From the NCBI RefSeq assembly GCF_003945595.2, contig NW_024104403.1:124001-188000 (forward strand): DNA of 64,000 nucleotides, read 5' to 3'. The notes beneath the pieces are model-generated. The model worked only from the letters and a program-made list of their open reading frames with translations, was not told where the DNA came from and made no database searches. The stretch is from Pipra filicauda. Taxonomy: Eukaryota; Chordata; Aves; Passeriformes; Pipridae. This document shows positions 1 to 13,500 of this stretch, piece after piece (position 1 is the stretch's first letter; the number at the start of each line of letters is the position of its first letter). The position numbers were made by a program, and so were the translations under genes.

Positions 1-265
1 ATTATGCCCTCTTTCACATTTTATAGGGACAGGGGTGGGGGGAAAGGATATATTTTTCCAGAGCTTTGAAAACTTATACCTTTTGGTTTTTTATGTAATT
101 TGTGCTCCCACTTTCTTTTCAAGAACTTAAAACTGTGAAACTGAGTTTTCCTGATTTATTAGGTAATCCCCTCAGTGCTTTTAAAGAGTTAGTTTCCTCC
201 TTAGAAAAAGAGATATACATTCACCTGCTTGTTTACCTTCATTACCCATCTAGTCCCCATCCTTT

Positions 266-432
266 TGAAGCATCTCAAAATATTTGATGTATTAATTCTC
301 ACAACATTTTGTGAGCTACATAGTGTTATTATTTTCATTTTGTAAGAGCCTAAGGTCACAGAAGTGTGTTTCAGAGCAAGCGACTGAATGAGTCTCCAAA
401 TCACAGACCAGCCTAGTGCCTTAAACACTTGT
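266..432 (+). repeat. Ancient MIR/L2-like SINE relic
   Basis: The order of short words follows a mammalian-wide-interspersed-repeat/L2 3' end: GATGTATTAATTCTCACAAC, then TTATTATTTTCATTTTGTAA, then CCTAAGGTCACAGAAG, then CCAGCCTAGTGCCTTAAACA. The similarity is diffuse, as expected for an element that predates the bird-mammal split. The two small frames overlapping it are not genes. Confidence 0.6.
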
Positions 433-3120
433 ATCTGTATGATTTTTCATCCTCCCTTAAGATGAATAAAAATTGTGAAGCCGAATAAACAAAGAGTCGG
501 TACATTAACACTGTTATCTATTCAGCTTTGGTATTTCTGTTAATTCTTTTCTGGTTAATCTGTAAGAAGCAGAAGATAAGAAAAACTGAAAATCTTAGCA
601 TAAGTGGTAGAATGGGCTAATAATGCATTAACCTTCTACATTTCACTCACAGTTTAAGCCAAAGCAAATGCTATTCTGAAAGAATTTCAAAGTAAATAAA
701 TACATAATTATTTTTTTTTAGAAAGGAAAGACAATCTAACATCAGTGTCATTTTGTTTCCAGTCCTAAGACTGGAAGTGTGTGCTTCTCTTCAGCTTCTT
801 TCAGGATTGAATTGTAAGACCTAAGATTTCTTTGCAGCTCACAAAAATCACTGTTGGTCTTCAGTTTAATAATAGGCAAGAAACTAAAGAAACTTCTGGT
901 GTAAATAACCAGGCAGTATCTTTCTGTTGTCTGAAACTTCTACTCAAGTAAAGCATAAGATAAATACAAGCAACCAAATATGAATCTGGATTTCACATCA
1001 CAATCTGACAGATTTCAGCACAAGTGTAAGGCAGCTTTTCTTTCAGATAGCATAAGGCAGGTTTTCTCACCCCAGCTCCATCCTTTTCAATATCAGCAGT
1101 GTGCACAGTTCCAACCTAAGGAATTTGTTTGATTGTTTGGACAATTTGGATTGTTTATCATTCTTAGACACAGCTTTGATTTTAAGCATGCACAAAATTC
1201 ATGAGTGTTGAACACTGGAAAAAGGGAAGGAATTTCAATTCCATCTCTGACTATACCTCTTAGTAAAAAGATATAAGTAGACAAGCAAAATAGAGAAAAA
1301 AAAACCAAACAACTTTAATTCATCACCATATTTCCATCACCAGAGAAAGACTGGACACACTGAAAAATTAGCAAGTACACTCTGTTACTATCTAACTATA
1401 CACTTATCCTCCCACCTGCCTCTACTGGCCTGTAGGGTAATCAGAGTGAAAAGGACAAGATAGGGTATTACAGTGTGTATCCAAAGAGAAGAACACACGT
1501 CTGTGAGGGTGTAACACTCACAGCATGTTATCTCAGAAAAATGCATCCCACTCACGCAGTGACATTGCAGGCATTTTCAACACCTTTTATAATGTACAGA
1601 GATTCTCCACCCTTTGCCTCTCTGTGCTGCAAGGAATGAGACAGATCTAAAAATGTGCCACCCTCTTGGGTAGTTGGGTTATTTTTTGTTCTTGTTTCTG
1701 TTGTATATACCTTGAAGTCAGGGTATTATTTCACAGACTTTTCCAAAGGGCCGAAGTCAGAAGGTATGCATGGGTACTATATTTAATTCATCATAACTGC
1801 CAAAGATATCTTAATACCTTACACAAAGTTAGAGAATCTGTATAATTTCTTAAGCACTTGAGAGAGTGAGAGAACACAGGTTATTTCATAACTTGCCATG
1901 GAAGGTCACCTGAATATTGGACGTCCAAGCCCTGGTCCCACAAAACTGAGATGACATGAAACCATATTCTTCCATTCCTTTGTATCCCTGCTAAGAAAAA
2001 CAACTCATTCCTAATGGAAAGCAGTCAAGCCTGCTGCCAAATCTCCTCAAGAAATATTTCCCAGGCAAAACCAGAAAAAAAGTAATAATGAAATGCCAAA
2101 AATGCTTCAAATCAGCACTGGTAAGAAAAATGTTTCTGGGACAGGATGACCCAACTATCACCCTTATTTATAACTATATAAATTTAGCTAAATTATGATT
2201 ATTTGTACTGCTTATTTCTAGGCTCTGCAAACACTAGACTCCAAGACAGACCTCATCCCAAAGAGTTTGCAGGCTAAGAGCAAGTCATTTTTGAAAATAA
2301 ACCGAAAACCTACAAGACAATTGGTCAAACTTATATGTGTAATGTTGCTATAATTAAAATTCATAATCTGGCAAAAGACATTCCTCTCTTAGAGGTAATG
2401 ACATAAAGAGTTTAAATCTATTCATTAAAACACTTTGATTTTGATAATCCTCAATAAATTATTTTCTTATTAATTTTGTTCTTTTCTGCATTTTTTGTGT
2501 TTTGTAATAGCACTAAGCAAAACAATCTGGACTGCCCAGAAATATTTTGGTTTTTCTAAGGACTTGAATTGTAATAAGATGGGAGAGTAATGGGTGGAAT
2601 AAGAACTATTTTTTTTCCGAGGTTTAAATTAAGTTTTCTGTTTTGTTCGTTTTACAAAAGCCTATTTATGTTGAGTAGAGCAAACACATTATTCAAGAGA
2701 GCCACGCACAAGATAGAGCTATGAGTTACCACCCTGACAGAACATTAATCCCACATATATAAGGGATTTGTGTTTTTTCCTACATAATAGTCTGGAAAAA
2801 ATACTATTACAGGATTTTTATATTATTATTTTCATGCCCAGAGGACCAAGCTCAGTAAACCCTCTGGTAAGGGTTTTACAAAAATGTGTTTTGAGAGACT
2901 CCCTTTCTTGTAAAGCATACAACTTAAATAGATGAGATAGAATCAGAGGGGGAGATCTGCCAATAAAGACTTATTGCCCAGAGTTTTGTAGAATTTTTTA
3001 TAGTGTTTAATTATTATATTTATTGGTATCTAATCCCAACAGTGGTTCTGTCTAAAAACAGGAACACTAATGACTAAATCTTGTATTTTAGATTTTACTG
3101 AACACTGAAAATAAATAAAA

Positions 3121-3150
3121 TTTGTGTTTGTGTGTGTGTGTTTTTGTGTA
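3121..3150. repeat. Short GT-rich microsatellite
   Basis: An interrupted TG dinucleotide run (core TGTGTGTGTGTG) lies in otherwise unique sequence. It is too short to suggest more than a simple repeat. Confidence 0.8.
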
Positions 3151-5430
3151 TTAATGTCCAAAATACATCAATCATGCTGAGAGTCTTTCAGCATAGCACA
3201 CATGTGGGACGTGTAGGGGTTTTTCTTGGAATGCCATGTCTTACAGAATTTCTGCTCTCTCATTCCTTGGCCCAGGAAGCACATCCTGCATAAGATCAAT
3301 CAGAAATAATAGCTTAGAATAACAGCATATGAGGGCCATAGACATAAACACAATATCTCTGAGGCCATTAAATCTGTATCACTGTTACTGAAATTTTCCA
3401 ACATTTAAAAAAAATTTAAGGGGGCCTAACAAACAGATGTCAAACTCACAAAAGCTATGTTTTGCTAGGAAAATACACTGGAGATTCTAAAACATGTACC
3501 AAACTCTAGTGTCATGAAGGATGGTTATTTTTTCCTCTGTTTGAGTTTTGATTTAGGATGTGTCAGGAGCAGAGGTCTCACCTGAGTCTGTTAGATTAGT
3601 CCTAATCAGTTTATAAGTCCTGTATGTTATGAGCCCTAAAGGTTTGGTTATCCCAGCTATGTTGGGCTCTATAGTATGCATATGAAAAAATTACCCTCGC
3701 TGATCAGGTTATGACATGTCATCTATCTCCAGCCTCAAATGACTCAGTCTGGTAGTCAACCTATAAAAACTTCTTAAAAAGATTATTTTAAAATCCTTTT
3801 TGCATTCAGAGCCATGTGCCTTATGGCTGATAGGCATGAACTTCAAATAAAGCACCATCTCATCTTAGTAATATTGCATGGTGTGGAATTGTCCACTGAA
3901 ATTTTAGCAGTACACTTGACATGCCTATGGGGTATGATATACATAATTTCAATAAGGTAGTAGTATTGTAGAGTTTGAATTGGAAAGTGATTCACTCCTG
4001 GATACCCTTACTGTACTGCTGATAAATCAGACATGAAAGAATTTGTGATTCAAATTAAAACTTGTTTGAAGTAAAAGACACATTTTATTGCTGCTGAATT
4101 CTGCAGAATGGTAGTTCAGCTATGACAGGGCAGCTAGACTTTGTTGTGAAACACATATAATAATATTAAATAAATTGTAGACTCATGCTGTGTATTTCTA
4201 GTTCCATAAGGGAAGAGAGGTAGGGGATAAGATACACATTTAGCAGGCATATACTGTCTACTTCAAAACAGGACACACACCAATATGCTCCCAGGATAGA
4301 AAAGGTTGAGAAATTCAAGCATGCCTAATCAAACATAAAAGGAAAACATCTAATGTCAAAGAGATCTTTCCTCTCTCCTTGTGCCTCTCAGGTAAACAGC
4401 CAGGAAGCAGATAGGATGAGCTGTCATTAGGATTGATGCACCACCAGGATTTACTGTAGGCTCTCTGCTCACACAACAAGATCACAGTCTCAACACTGGA
4501 AAAGCATCTTAATCCGCAGTTGCCTGACCGTTTACTTTTAGTTTAAATGCTAGTTTCAAACAGAAGGATTGCACGGATATTGCTGTCCTTCACTCATCCT
4601 GCTCTACAAAACAACCCACTGTGTTAAGTATGTTGTTAAAGAAAACTCCAGTCCAGTGTTGAGAAATCAGGTTGGTCAGGCACAATCTACCCTGAGTAAA
4701 TCCACCTTCCTGTTCTTCACATGGCTGGAAGTGACTTCCAAAAATATTGGTTCCTCAGACAATGAGGTCAAGCTGAGCAGCCTGTGGGTCCCTGAATCTT
4801 CCTTCTTGCCCATCATCTTTCCAAGAAAGTCTTTGCTCATAAGGATGCATGGAGATTAAAAGCTGCTAAGTAATCACATTCAAAGTTCATACCTCCAGAA
4901 TTCCTGCTTGCTTTCAACTCATCTCTGAGAACACCCAAAACTAACATAATTAATTTTATGAATACTTTTTCAAAGAAACAGTGATGCTACTTCAGGTTGT
5001 GCCAAAAAAAAAACCCTAGGTTGGACAGTGTCTAGTTGAAAACTGAAAACTCACTTCAACAATGACCCAACCATCTCCCTTTCCAGACTCAGTTGAGCAT
5101 GCAAAGTGTACTTTACAGAACAGGGTTTGTTCCCTTTGACCTGGAAGTTTGGTAAGTAAAACTCTCATGCAAAATAGGAATGGCATAGATTTCCCCATAG
5201 ATTTTGAGCACAGTACCCAGAGTCTGATACAGCCAAGTCCCCACTATGCTGAGCAAAGACGAAACACTCTTTGACTTAAAAATAATAAGCTTGTTTATGC
5301 ATCCTAATTTGTAGTACACCTTTTTAACAACAGGGCATTGCTGACTCACAAAAAATTTGTTACCTATTGTAACAGATCGTTTGTGATGGTCTGGTGCTAG
5401 CCAGGAGTTCCCCATGTGAAACATGGTCCT

Positions 5431-5460
5431 TTCTCTCATTCTCTCTCTCTCTTTCTCTCT
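5431..5460. repeat. CT-rich microsatellite
   Basis: This is an interrupted CT dinucleotide run (CTCTCTCTCTCTTTCTCTCT). It is followed at 5461-5530 by a T-rich then G-rich stretch. Simple-sequence DNA. Confidence 0.8.
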
Positions 5461-8189
5461 ATTTTGTGGAATTTGGGTTTGGTTTTGTTATTTGCTCTTT
5501 TTTGGGGATGGGGGGTTGAGGGATGAGGGGTAGCAGGGTCTCACTGGTGGTTGTAGAGGATGCTGCAGTGTTTGATTCGAAAGGTTAAAGGTGCAGTTCT
5601 TCAAGAGGGATTTCAGGCTGTGGAATCCAGAAGACTAAGATGTCTCTGTACTCCACAGTGGTAAATAACTCTCCTGGGTCTCTGTAACTGTAATGTCTCT
5701 CTCACAACAGTGTTTTGAAAATAAAATCTTCAGAAGATCTGGAGATGCAAAGTCTCTACTGAAGCATTTGGTGCCCTTTGTGTAGATCACGGTTTCCTGA
5801 ATCGCAAAGACTGGACTCACTTATCTGCTCCTGTAGGGATAATACATTTTGGTGACATCCCCATGTGAGCTGTTTTTAGCTCTGTTCACTGAAACTCTTC
5901 TGGCACAAAGAAAATTACCAAGGGTGAAGTTCTGATGAAAACCAGTATTTAGAAGAAAAATGCATACACAAAACTTTCTGGATACTCTGACATTTCCCTT
6001 TGAAAAAGTCAGATTTGACTCTCTATGAGTTCTAGTAGCATATGCTTAGTTGTAATGAACAATAAGTGCCCTGTTTGTATTTGACCTGAAAGTAAAATAG
6101 ATTTGAAATGTTAGGAAGCAAGCAACATCAAACAGCCTCAGAGTTAAATATCTTACAGCAATGGCCTGAAATGAATGTGACACGGCAAGGTTTTGTCTAG
6201 AGCCAGAGGATTTTTTTGAAATTATAAAGCTGTTCTTGTGCATGGTATGCACACACTGTGAGAATCCTGCTACCCAAAAAAGCAGTCTGGAAGTGCCCTC
6301 ATTAGCATTTTACAGTAGGCTTTTTTAAAATACTAACTGGAAAGCTTTTGTCCTGACAAGGAGCACAGCTGGGTGAGGACAAGGATTATTTCAGCACAGC
6401 TGACTCTTTCTCATTTGGGGGGAGAGAATAAAATGGACAGGAAACAGATCCTGCCTGGGGGAGGTTGGGAGGATGGACAGGTACCACCCCAGGAGAGCTC
6501 CCTGTGGGTAGAGAATGGAGGAAAGAATCCACCTGCCATTATCTTAGCTTATCTCCAGCTGTGGCCTCCAACATTACTATGTAACAGAGAAGCAGAAAGA
6601 ATGTTGAGTACCCTGCTCTGCCCCGGTTTTGAAGGCAATTGGGTGCTTTATACTGGTAAATCTCTGGTGGTTTTGAGTTTGGGCACTGTGACAGCAGCTC
6701 TGAGGTGCATTGGCACACACAGAGGGTTGTAGGCAGAAGGGCTGTTAACACTCCCTGCCCCTCCCAGGTTAAGACCCCCTGAAAGCACGCTGCTGAAATA
6801 AAACAGCAGGATATTGTTTGTTGGGTTGGGGGTTTTGGTTTTTTTTCTAAATGAATCCAAAATCTACAGTGACATGGGAGACTGAGTCAAGTCTGAGGCA
6901 CAAGTTAATTAAAAGGGTGAGGAACAAACAGTGGATACAAAGATTTTGGTGGCTGAAAGATCAAACTGAAGCAGCATTCCCTGGAAAAAAGCACTTACAA
7001 AAGACCTAGAGATCATTTAGAAAATGAGAACAGTCAAGAAACATGTGTGTAACATGGGAAATAAGAAGAAAATAGAGGAACTGGGGAGCATATGGGACGG
7101 GGCAGGCACCACTAGGGCGAGTGGCAGCCACAGGAGGAGGAGAAACAGGGGAGAGAGGTCGAGGACACGATGCTGGAAACACAGCTGGAGACACACAGCT
7201 CTGTGGGACAAGACATGGGCCTGGCACTGTGCTCACACCTGCTAAAACCCTACTGAAGGTAAAAGCTTCACACAGGGTTCAAGTGATGGTGCTGTTGGCC
7301 CTTGTCAGCACATATTTTTCCCATGGGCAGTAGTAATTTGGGTGTGTTAAAGATGAGATCATGCTTGAATACAATTTATGAACCATCCTGTTCAGAAGAA
7401 GGGTGCTGGCCACAACTTAATTGTCAGTGTAGAACTGCATAGTGTGAGCTTTCTTATCATTCAGTCATTGAAGGTCCAAAGAAACACTACAAATTTTAGC
7501 ATTTACAGCTATGGAATAAAACCTCTTAAGTTCTTCAAGGTCTCCTATTTCTATCTGGTACCTGCAAAGGGACCCACTGGTGTCTTCAACTAATCATTAG
7601 TTATTGGCAAGAGTATAAACAGCAACATCAGGTGCTTGACAGTTTCTGGGAGCAGGAAGGAGAAGGGAAAAGAGCACCAAGAGTTTCTGTACTTTCACGT
7701 ACACCGTTCCAGAAAAAAAATTGAATACTGAATTTTGCTGTAAATCCTGTGGTAGTCCCATGAAGTAGTCCTGTTACTTCCATATTACCAACTGATACTG
7801 TAACAAGAGCTAATATTTTTCTGTTTCTCAAAGTATCATGAAAGCACAAAAACTGATCAGAATTGCCAGCCAACTGGCATGATGCTCATGTGAGTTCTCC
7901 AACTGTGCAGCTGCTGCCCTGGCATCCTCTGTTCTTTAGATAGCAACAGTTACATATATTAATTATGCCAGCAGGGAGACAGCAAGTTTATGACAATGTT
8001 TAGAGGAAAGCTAAATGCACCTGGCATTTACACAGAAGAGCAGAAAAGGGAGCACGCAATGATGTTTCCTTTTTACTGGTAATTCAAATAGTTAATCTCA
8101 TAACTTGGGCACTCTGGTGTATGATGAGGTGAGGGGAAACATATTTTTAAGTTAATGCATAGGTCTAATCACTTTTAAATGTGTTTAAT

Positions 8190-8520
8190 TACCTCCCTTC
8201 CAAGGCCTTTGGCATGTGTCAGCTTGGATAAATAATGTCTGCAATATCCCGCTTGCTTGTGTGCCCTTTATTTTGTGAAAATGTTTTGCAGATTCCCAGA
8301 CCTGGCTCCTGGGCTGTGACAGACCATCAGTGACTCCCCAGAGCACACGTAGCAAGAGGCTGATTAATATTGGCCGCAGGTAGAGCTCCCATTGCTGCAG
8401 AGGCCTTGACAGCTCCATGACCCTCGTCCCTCCCGCCGGCTCCCTCCAGTTCTGCTGCTTGAACAAATCATCACTTCAGCGCTGTTTACTGCAGGAACTC
8501 AACCAGGGAAGTCACAACAA
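8190..8520. other. CpG-clustered, GC-richer intergenic segment; candidate conserved element
   Basis: Within generally CpG-poor DNA this stretch holds a cluster of CpG sites (for example CCCGCTTGC, CACACGTAG, GGCCGCAGG, CCTCGTCCCTCCCGCCGGC and AGCGCTG) and no repeat that I recognise. The 93-codon minus frame over part of it shows no known domain. An evolutionarily constrained regulatory element is one explanation, but this is inference only. Confidence 0.25.
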
Positions 8521-9257
8521 GACAATAGACATATAATCTGATAACCTTGTTAACTTGGTTGAATCAGAGCTCCTAACAAGTAGAAGAGTTTAAAAATGGA
8601 ATAAAAATATTACAATATTTGTTGTCAATGGCTTTTCAGCTGTGTCTTTGAAAATGTAGCATTTCTTCTGCTCTTATTTAAGATTAAAGCTAAGCTCAAG
8701 GACACTAAACAACATTAACAAGGTCAGAAATGACTTAAGAAAAAGCACTACAACAAATCCTAACTAGAGCAGACAGTCAGACTTCTTCATTGTGTTCAAA
8801 TGCAGCAAGTAAAATGATATAAAAAGATATGAATGTGCCATTCCAACAATCTACGATGCAGTGTTCCAAATTTTTTTAAGACTAGGCTGTGACAGTGCCA
8901 GAAATTTTAAATGAAGGGTAACATGTATTAACACCACTACATTAGCAACTGAAGGGCAAATCAGTGATCCCAATCATATCAATTACTCCTCTGGGAAAAC
9001 AGTCTGAACTTCCCAAATACTTGTCTTCCCACAGCAGTTACCCTGATCTGACTCGTGCCCCTCAGCAGGAAAGAAGCCAGAAGGCAGCACATCCCACACT
9101 GCCACTCCTCCTGGCCTATACTTCCCGAGAGAGAGTGTGCACACATGTGTACTACTTAGAAACCAGAAAACATACTTTTTTCATCTGTGACTGTTAATTT
9201 TTTGTCCACTACCTAACCATAGTAATCTTTCATGTTAAAACATTCTGACTTAAAATT

Positions 9258-9331
9258 CATTCATAAATACTTTAATTATAGATACAATTCAATTATAAAG
9301 AGATTTCTAAAGACATTTATAAATACTTTAA
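9258..9331. repeat. Pair of 18-bp direct repeats 56 bp apart
   Basis: CATTCATAAATACTTTAA (9258-9275) recurs as CATTTATAAATACTTTAA (9314-9331), 17 of 18 identical, within AT-rich intergenic sequence. A similar ATTATA word (near 9277 and 9293) lies between them. No function is evident. Confidence 0.6.
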
Positions 9332-10386
9332 CAGAAAGCTGTATGCAGTACTTAATGATATCTATAATAACTAGAAAATGTTGTATCTGTGGTCCCGACT
9401 TTCTTTCCTTGGAGGAATCATATATCACATTGGATAGGAATGTCATTTTGCTTGTACTATTTCCCAGATGCTAGAGAAGAGTCTTAATGTGAGATGCTGT
9501 TTAAGTATGGGATTTCTTTTTTTAATTTATGGAGTGAAAATTAATTAAATCGGCAGCATTTGTTCTATTTTTAGGCAAGATGAGCAGACAAATAAGGTAA
9601 ACAGTTGGAGGATACCCTTTGACCCAGATTTGTCTGTCTTGCAGTGTTTCTGAAAGTGGCATTAGTGACTGAAAAGTAAACTGTTTCCTGGGAATCTGCT
9701 GAGTGTTGAGCAGACGTGAAAATCAGATCACTTGTCTATGTGCCAGAAAATAGATTGAGAAGTCTAACTTCAGGCAACCAGACTTGAAAGTGCAGTGAAG
9801 AATCAATCTTGAGGAAACTTATTGCTCCATCTGTACAGTTACATCAGTGTAATTTTTGGTGTAGGCATTAGTTATGTAGAAGAAATTGTCTTGTTTATCT
9901 TAGAGAAGCTATTTTAGGGTCTGATTTCCCTGGCAGAAAACAGTTGCTCTTATACAGGTAGATCTGTGTTCTATGAGAAAAGCCAGCACAGTAAAGCCAT
10001 GAATTTTGAGGAAAGGAAGCTGTATTTTTAAAATGCATTTTTGGCACTATAAATGTAACTCACTGGGATGTCCTGCTGACATGACTGCATTGGAGATTGC
10101 AATTTTTACCTCTTCAAGCTGTGTTACCTGAGCTAGCAAGAATGTGTCTGCAGGTGAGTGGCGGGACAGGGTCCTCACTGTATTGGATGGGAAGAGGGTG
10201 GGGAGCTCCAAATCTCTGTTTCACAACCAGAAGAGGCAGGGGAATTATCCTATATGGACCTGTTAGGGATGGAGTAGAGGACTTAAACTTCTCTGATCCT
10301 ACATTTTCTGAGAGGCTTCTTCAGAAGCAGGGACTATGGTTAGGAGAGACCAAGTGGTCACCCCCTTCTCTGGTGCTGCTGGTAGA

Positions 10387-10500
10387 CAGGTGCCCAGGGA
10401 CGTGGTGGACTGGACAAGGCTTGGGCAACCTGATCTAACATTAAAATGTGTGTGCTTTAAGCAAGAGTCTGGGTCAGGTGGCCTCCAGAGGTCCCTCGCA
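10387..10500 (+). repeat. Probable degraded CR1 3' UTR scrap
   Basis: The words GCAACCTGATCTAAC and GTGGCCTCCAGAGGTCCCTC, in this order and spacing, match the end of CR1 3' UTRs, but the surrounding bases have decayed and no ATTCTATGATT tail remains. The 113-codon plus frame that runs into it (10097-10438) is not supported as a gene. Confidence 0.55.
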
Positions 10501-13500
10501 TCTTAGTTTATTTTAAGATTGTGTAGTGAGACAGTTCTAGAGAAAGAAAAGAACAAATCAGCCAGTTTCCTCTCCCTCCTCTCTCCTCTGCCTTAAGCAG
10601 GGTACACTAATGTGCAAACAATTATATAAGAGTCAGGAGATTATTACAACCTATTAAAAAACAGTTACATGGTAAGCATAGTAAGCACTTTCCTTCATGT
10701 ATTTCTTCCTCAGTCTCCTAATCAAGGCCTGAAAGCTTTTCATATCTTTAAAAATCTCATTGTGTAACAGGAACCTTTTAGTCTTATTTATGTCCAGTGG
10801 AATACTCAGAATTTTCTGTGCTAAGTACATTACTGAAGCCTTATTTCAAATCACAGCACTCAGGGTTACTGAGAAAAAGGTTCTTGAGGAAAGTTTTTTG
10901 ATTTATTTTTTTTTCCCCCAAAGATCACAAAATAATTTAACAGCTTTCTTTTTTAATAAATATAGTTGCTGCAAAGTCAATACTTCTTCACTGGCATCAC
11001 CATCCGAATCTCCACATGCCCCTGAGAAACAATCCTGTGCCAAAGATCGAGAACCCCAGTGATGGTCCTGATCCAGCAAACAATGTAACTAGGGGTTTAA
11101 AGTGGGTGTTATCTCCTCACCTGCTCTGATGATGTCTGGAACAGAAAGGGTGAAATTGCTGTTCTAGTAAGCAACCTTTTGAATAATAGAGCTGACATCT
11201 ATCTGAAACCATGCAACCAGCTGCTTAATTTCTGCTTCTAGAAGGTGTGCTCTGGGTATTCTACAGCTGTGCTCCAAATCCTTGTAGAATATGAGAATTT
11301 TTAGTTCTGCTAATGATGCATGATATGAAAGATTAATGTTTGGATAGCTTTTAATCCCCTGAAACTTCTATTAAGAAAGTAATTTTTCACTGAACTGTAC
11401 CAAATAGTATCAAAATACTTTCACCCATTAGAAAAATCCCATAGAATTAAAAGAAGCTTTTTTTTTTTCCAAATTTTTTTAAGATTACAGAGAGCATTAT
11501 TTATTACCCAGTTCAGTAATATTTGTCATCCATCTTTGCTTAACACTAGCAGAGAAACCAGGGTGATTCATTCCTACTTTCTTTTTTCCAGTTAGGGAAG
11601 GCATGCGGTGAAACAGTACCACATATTTTGGTACAGTTTGAACTGAAACAGTACCTGCATATTTTCACAAATTCTCTCTTATTATATTTTTTAATACTTA
11701 CAAGTCCCGTGTGATTTGAGGAGACTGTCATTTTTTTTCCAAGGTGAAACTTTGAATAAAATACTATTTGCTATGCCCTTTGTTTACTGTTTAATGTTTG
11801 TTTTGCTATTCATCACCTTAATGAATTTCAGCTAAAAAAACACCAAAGTTTTTTTCAGCCTTGAATATTAAGCCTGTAAAAGCAGATTATGGGACGCATT
11901 TTAGAATTACTTTACATATTTGTATTTAGTCACCAGAAGTCTGCTGCACATTTTGTTACCCATCCCCTCTGGATTTCAGAAAGGTGCTGAGCACTCACAT
12001 CTTGTGAATCTAAAAAGGAACTGGACATACTTTGCACAGACTATACTTGATGGCTCAAGACATGCAGGCTGACCTTGCTACCACCTTCTCAGGAAGCATG
12101 TCAATAAAATTCTTGCTTGGAGGAGCCACTTGCCCCATTAAACACGTTCAGAGGAAGCTGATATTTTGTAGCTTCTGCTCTAAATTTCTTTACATTATTT
12201 TGGCCCAAGATAAAGAAAAAAAAATTTGAAAGTCAGTCCAGAATTAGCTCAGATTTCACACATCAGTCTTCCAAGATTAATAAGAAGATGGATGCTGCTC
12301 TTGGTATTATCAGTCAGAGAAACGAGTGTCAGCTTTAGACACTGTCCCTTCTCCTAGTCTGAGCAATATTACTGGTACTTCTGCCTTAGACAATTGCAGC
12401 AACTCCGGTCATCTCTTCGTCTACCAACAGCTGTCAGTGCCTCCTGGATGCTACTCAAGGCTCTGTAGCTCTTACATGCCTCAGTCTCACATATTCTGGT
12501 TTGCCATCGATGTCCTACCCTCACAGACCACTGAACTTCCACTTTCAATTGCATGCTTATTTCCTCTGCACTTGATACAGTGCCAAGCACTAGGTCCTCA
12601 CTCTGACTTTCTGTTTGGGAGAAATTGATCCAGCTGCTACTGAAGATTTCATATAACAATGTGAATTTTTTGTTGTTGCCTATGTGCAGTCTTTGGACAT
12701 AGTTAGAAAATAGAATTGGTCCTTCTGTCCCACTGGTAATAATGCTGTTGGCTTCCAAATGTGGAAAACAAACTAGATTTGCTTTCCCCTGCAGAAATCT
12801 TGACTTTTTTCTTTGCTTTAGGATTTAGTTGCTAAATTAAAATTTAGACTGCAGCACTACAGGACATGCGTTTTCTGCACTGCGAACTTCTTACTTTCCC
12901 ACCTCTGAAAGTATTTTTCTTGTCACTTGCTTATCCTGTCTGGGCAATCCATCAAAGCAGCTGGAAAAGGATAAAAGCAAGCAGATTAAAGCTTAGAAAG
13001 CTATTTGCAAATGTTCTGATTAATTGAAAGGCTACTAAGAACGTTTTAACTTTAGGCATATGTAGTAGTGCTCTAGCCCTTGGTGAAAGGGAAGGAGCAG
13101 TGTCTGTCAGCCACTTGGGTTTCGTTGTAATGTCTGGGGAGTGTGTTTTAAGCCAAGATACAACCTGAATGAGTTACCATCTCCATCACCCTATTCCTCA
13201 GGATCCCCTCATTTTGAGTTGCAGGAGACACCAGCGAAAACAAATGTAGTTAAGGGAGCTGCATCTGCTTGGTATCCCAAGGAGCAGCAACGTGGTCCGT
13301 GCTGCCATACCGCACCCTTCAGAGGTTTGGCCAAGCTCCCATTCCTGGTTTTCGTGGTGTGAAAATGAAGCCACAGCAAGTACTAACTACTAATGAAGCA
13401 AAGCCCACAGAATTTAATGGCACTTTTCCTTGGCTGCAGTTGCAGAGGTGAGTCTGTGCTTGCTAGTATCCCACTCAGTCTCTCGTTGTCTCTCACTAGG

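Larger units (their letters stand above)
441..8189. other. Intergenic, no gene seen
   Basis: AT-rich DNA with stops in all frames. The longest open frames (108 codons at 5113-5439 minus, 119 at 6373-6732 plus) have no recognisable domain or codon pattern. Somewhat GC-richer patches lie at about 6.4-6.8 and 7.08-7.25 kb, the latter with several overlapping short frames on both strands, which argues for composition rather than coding. Simple repeats in it are listed separately. Confidence 0.7.

Noticed and set aside
12326..12758. Overlapping 100- and 129-codon frames on opposite strands
   Set aside because: Open on both strands over the same bases with no similarity to known proteins. This is explained by local composition.
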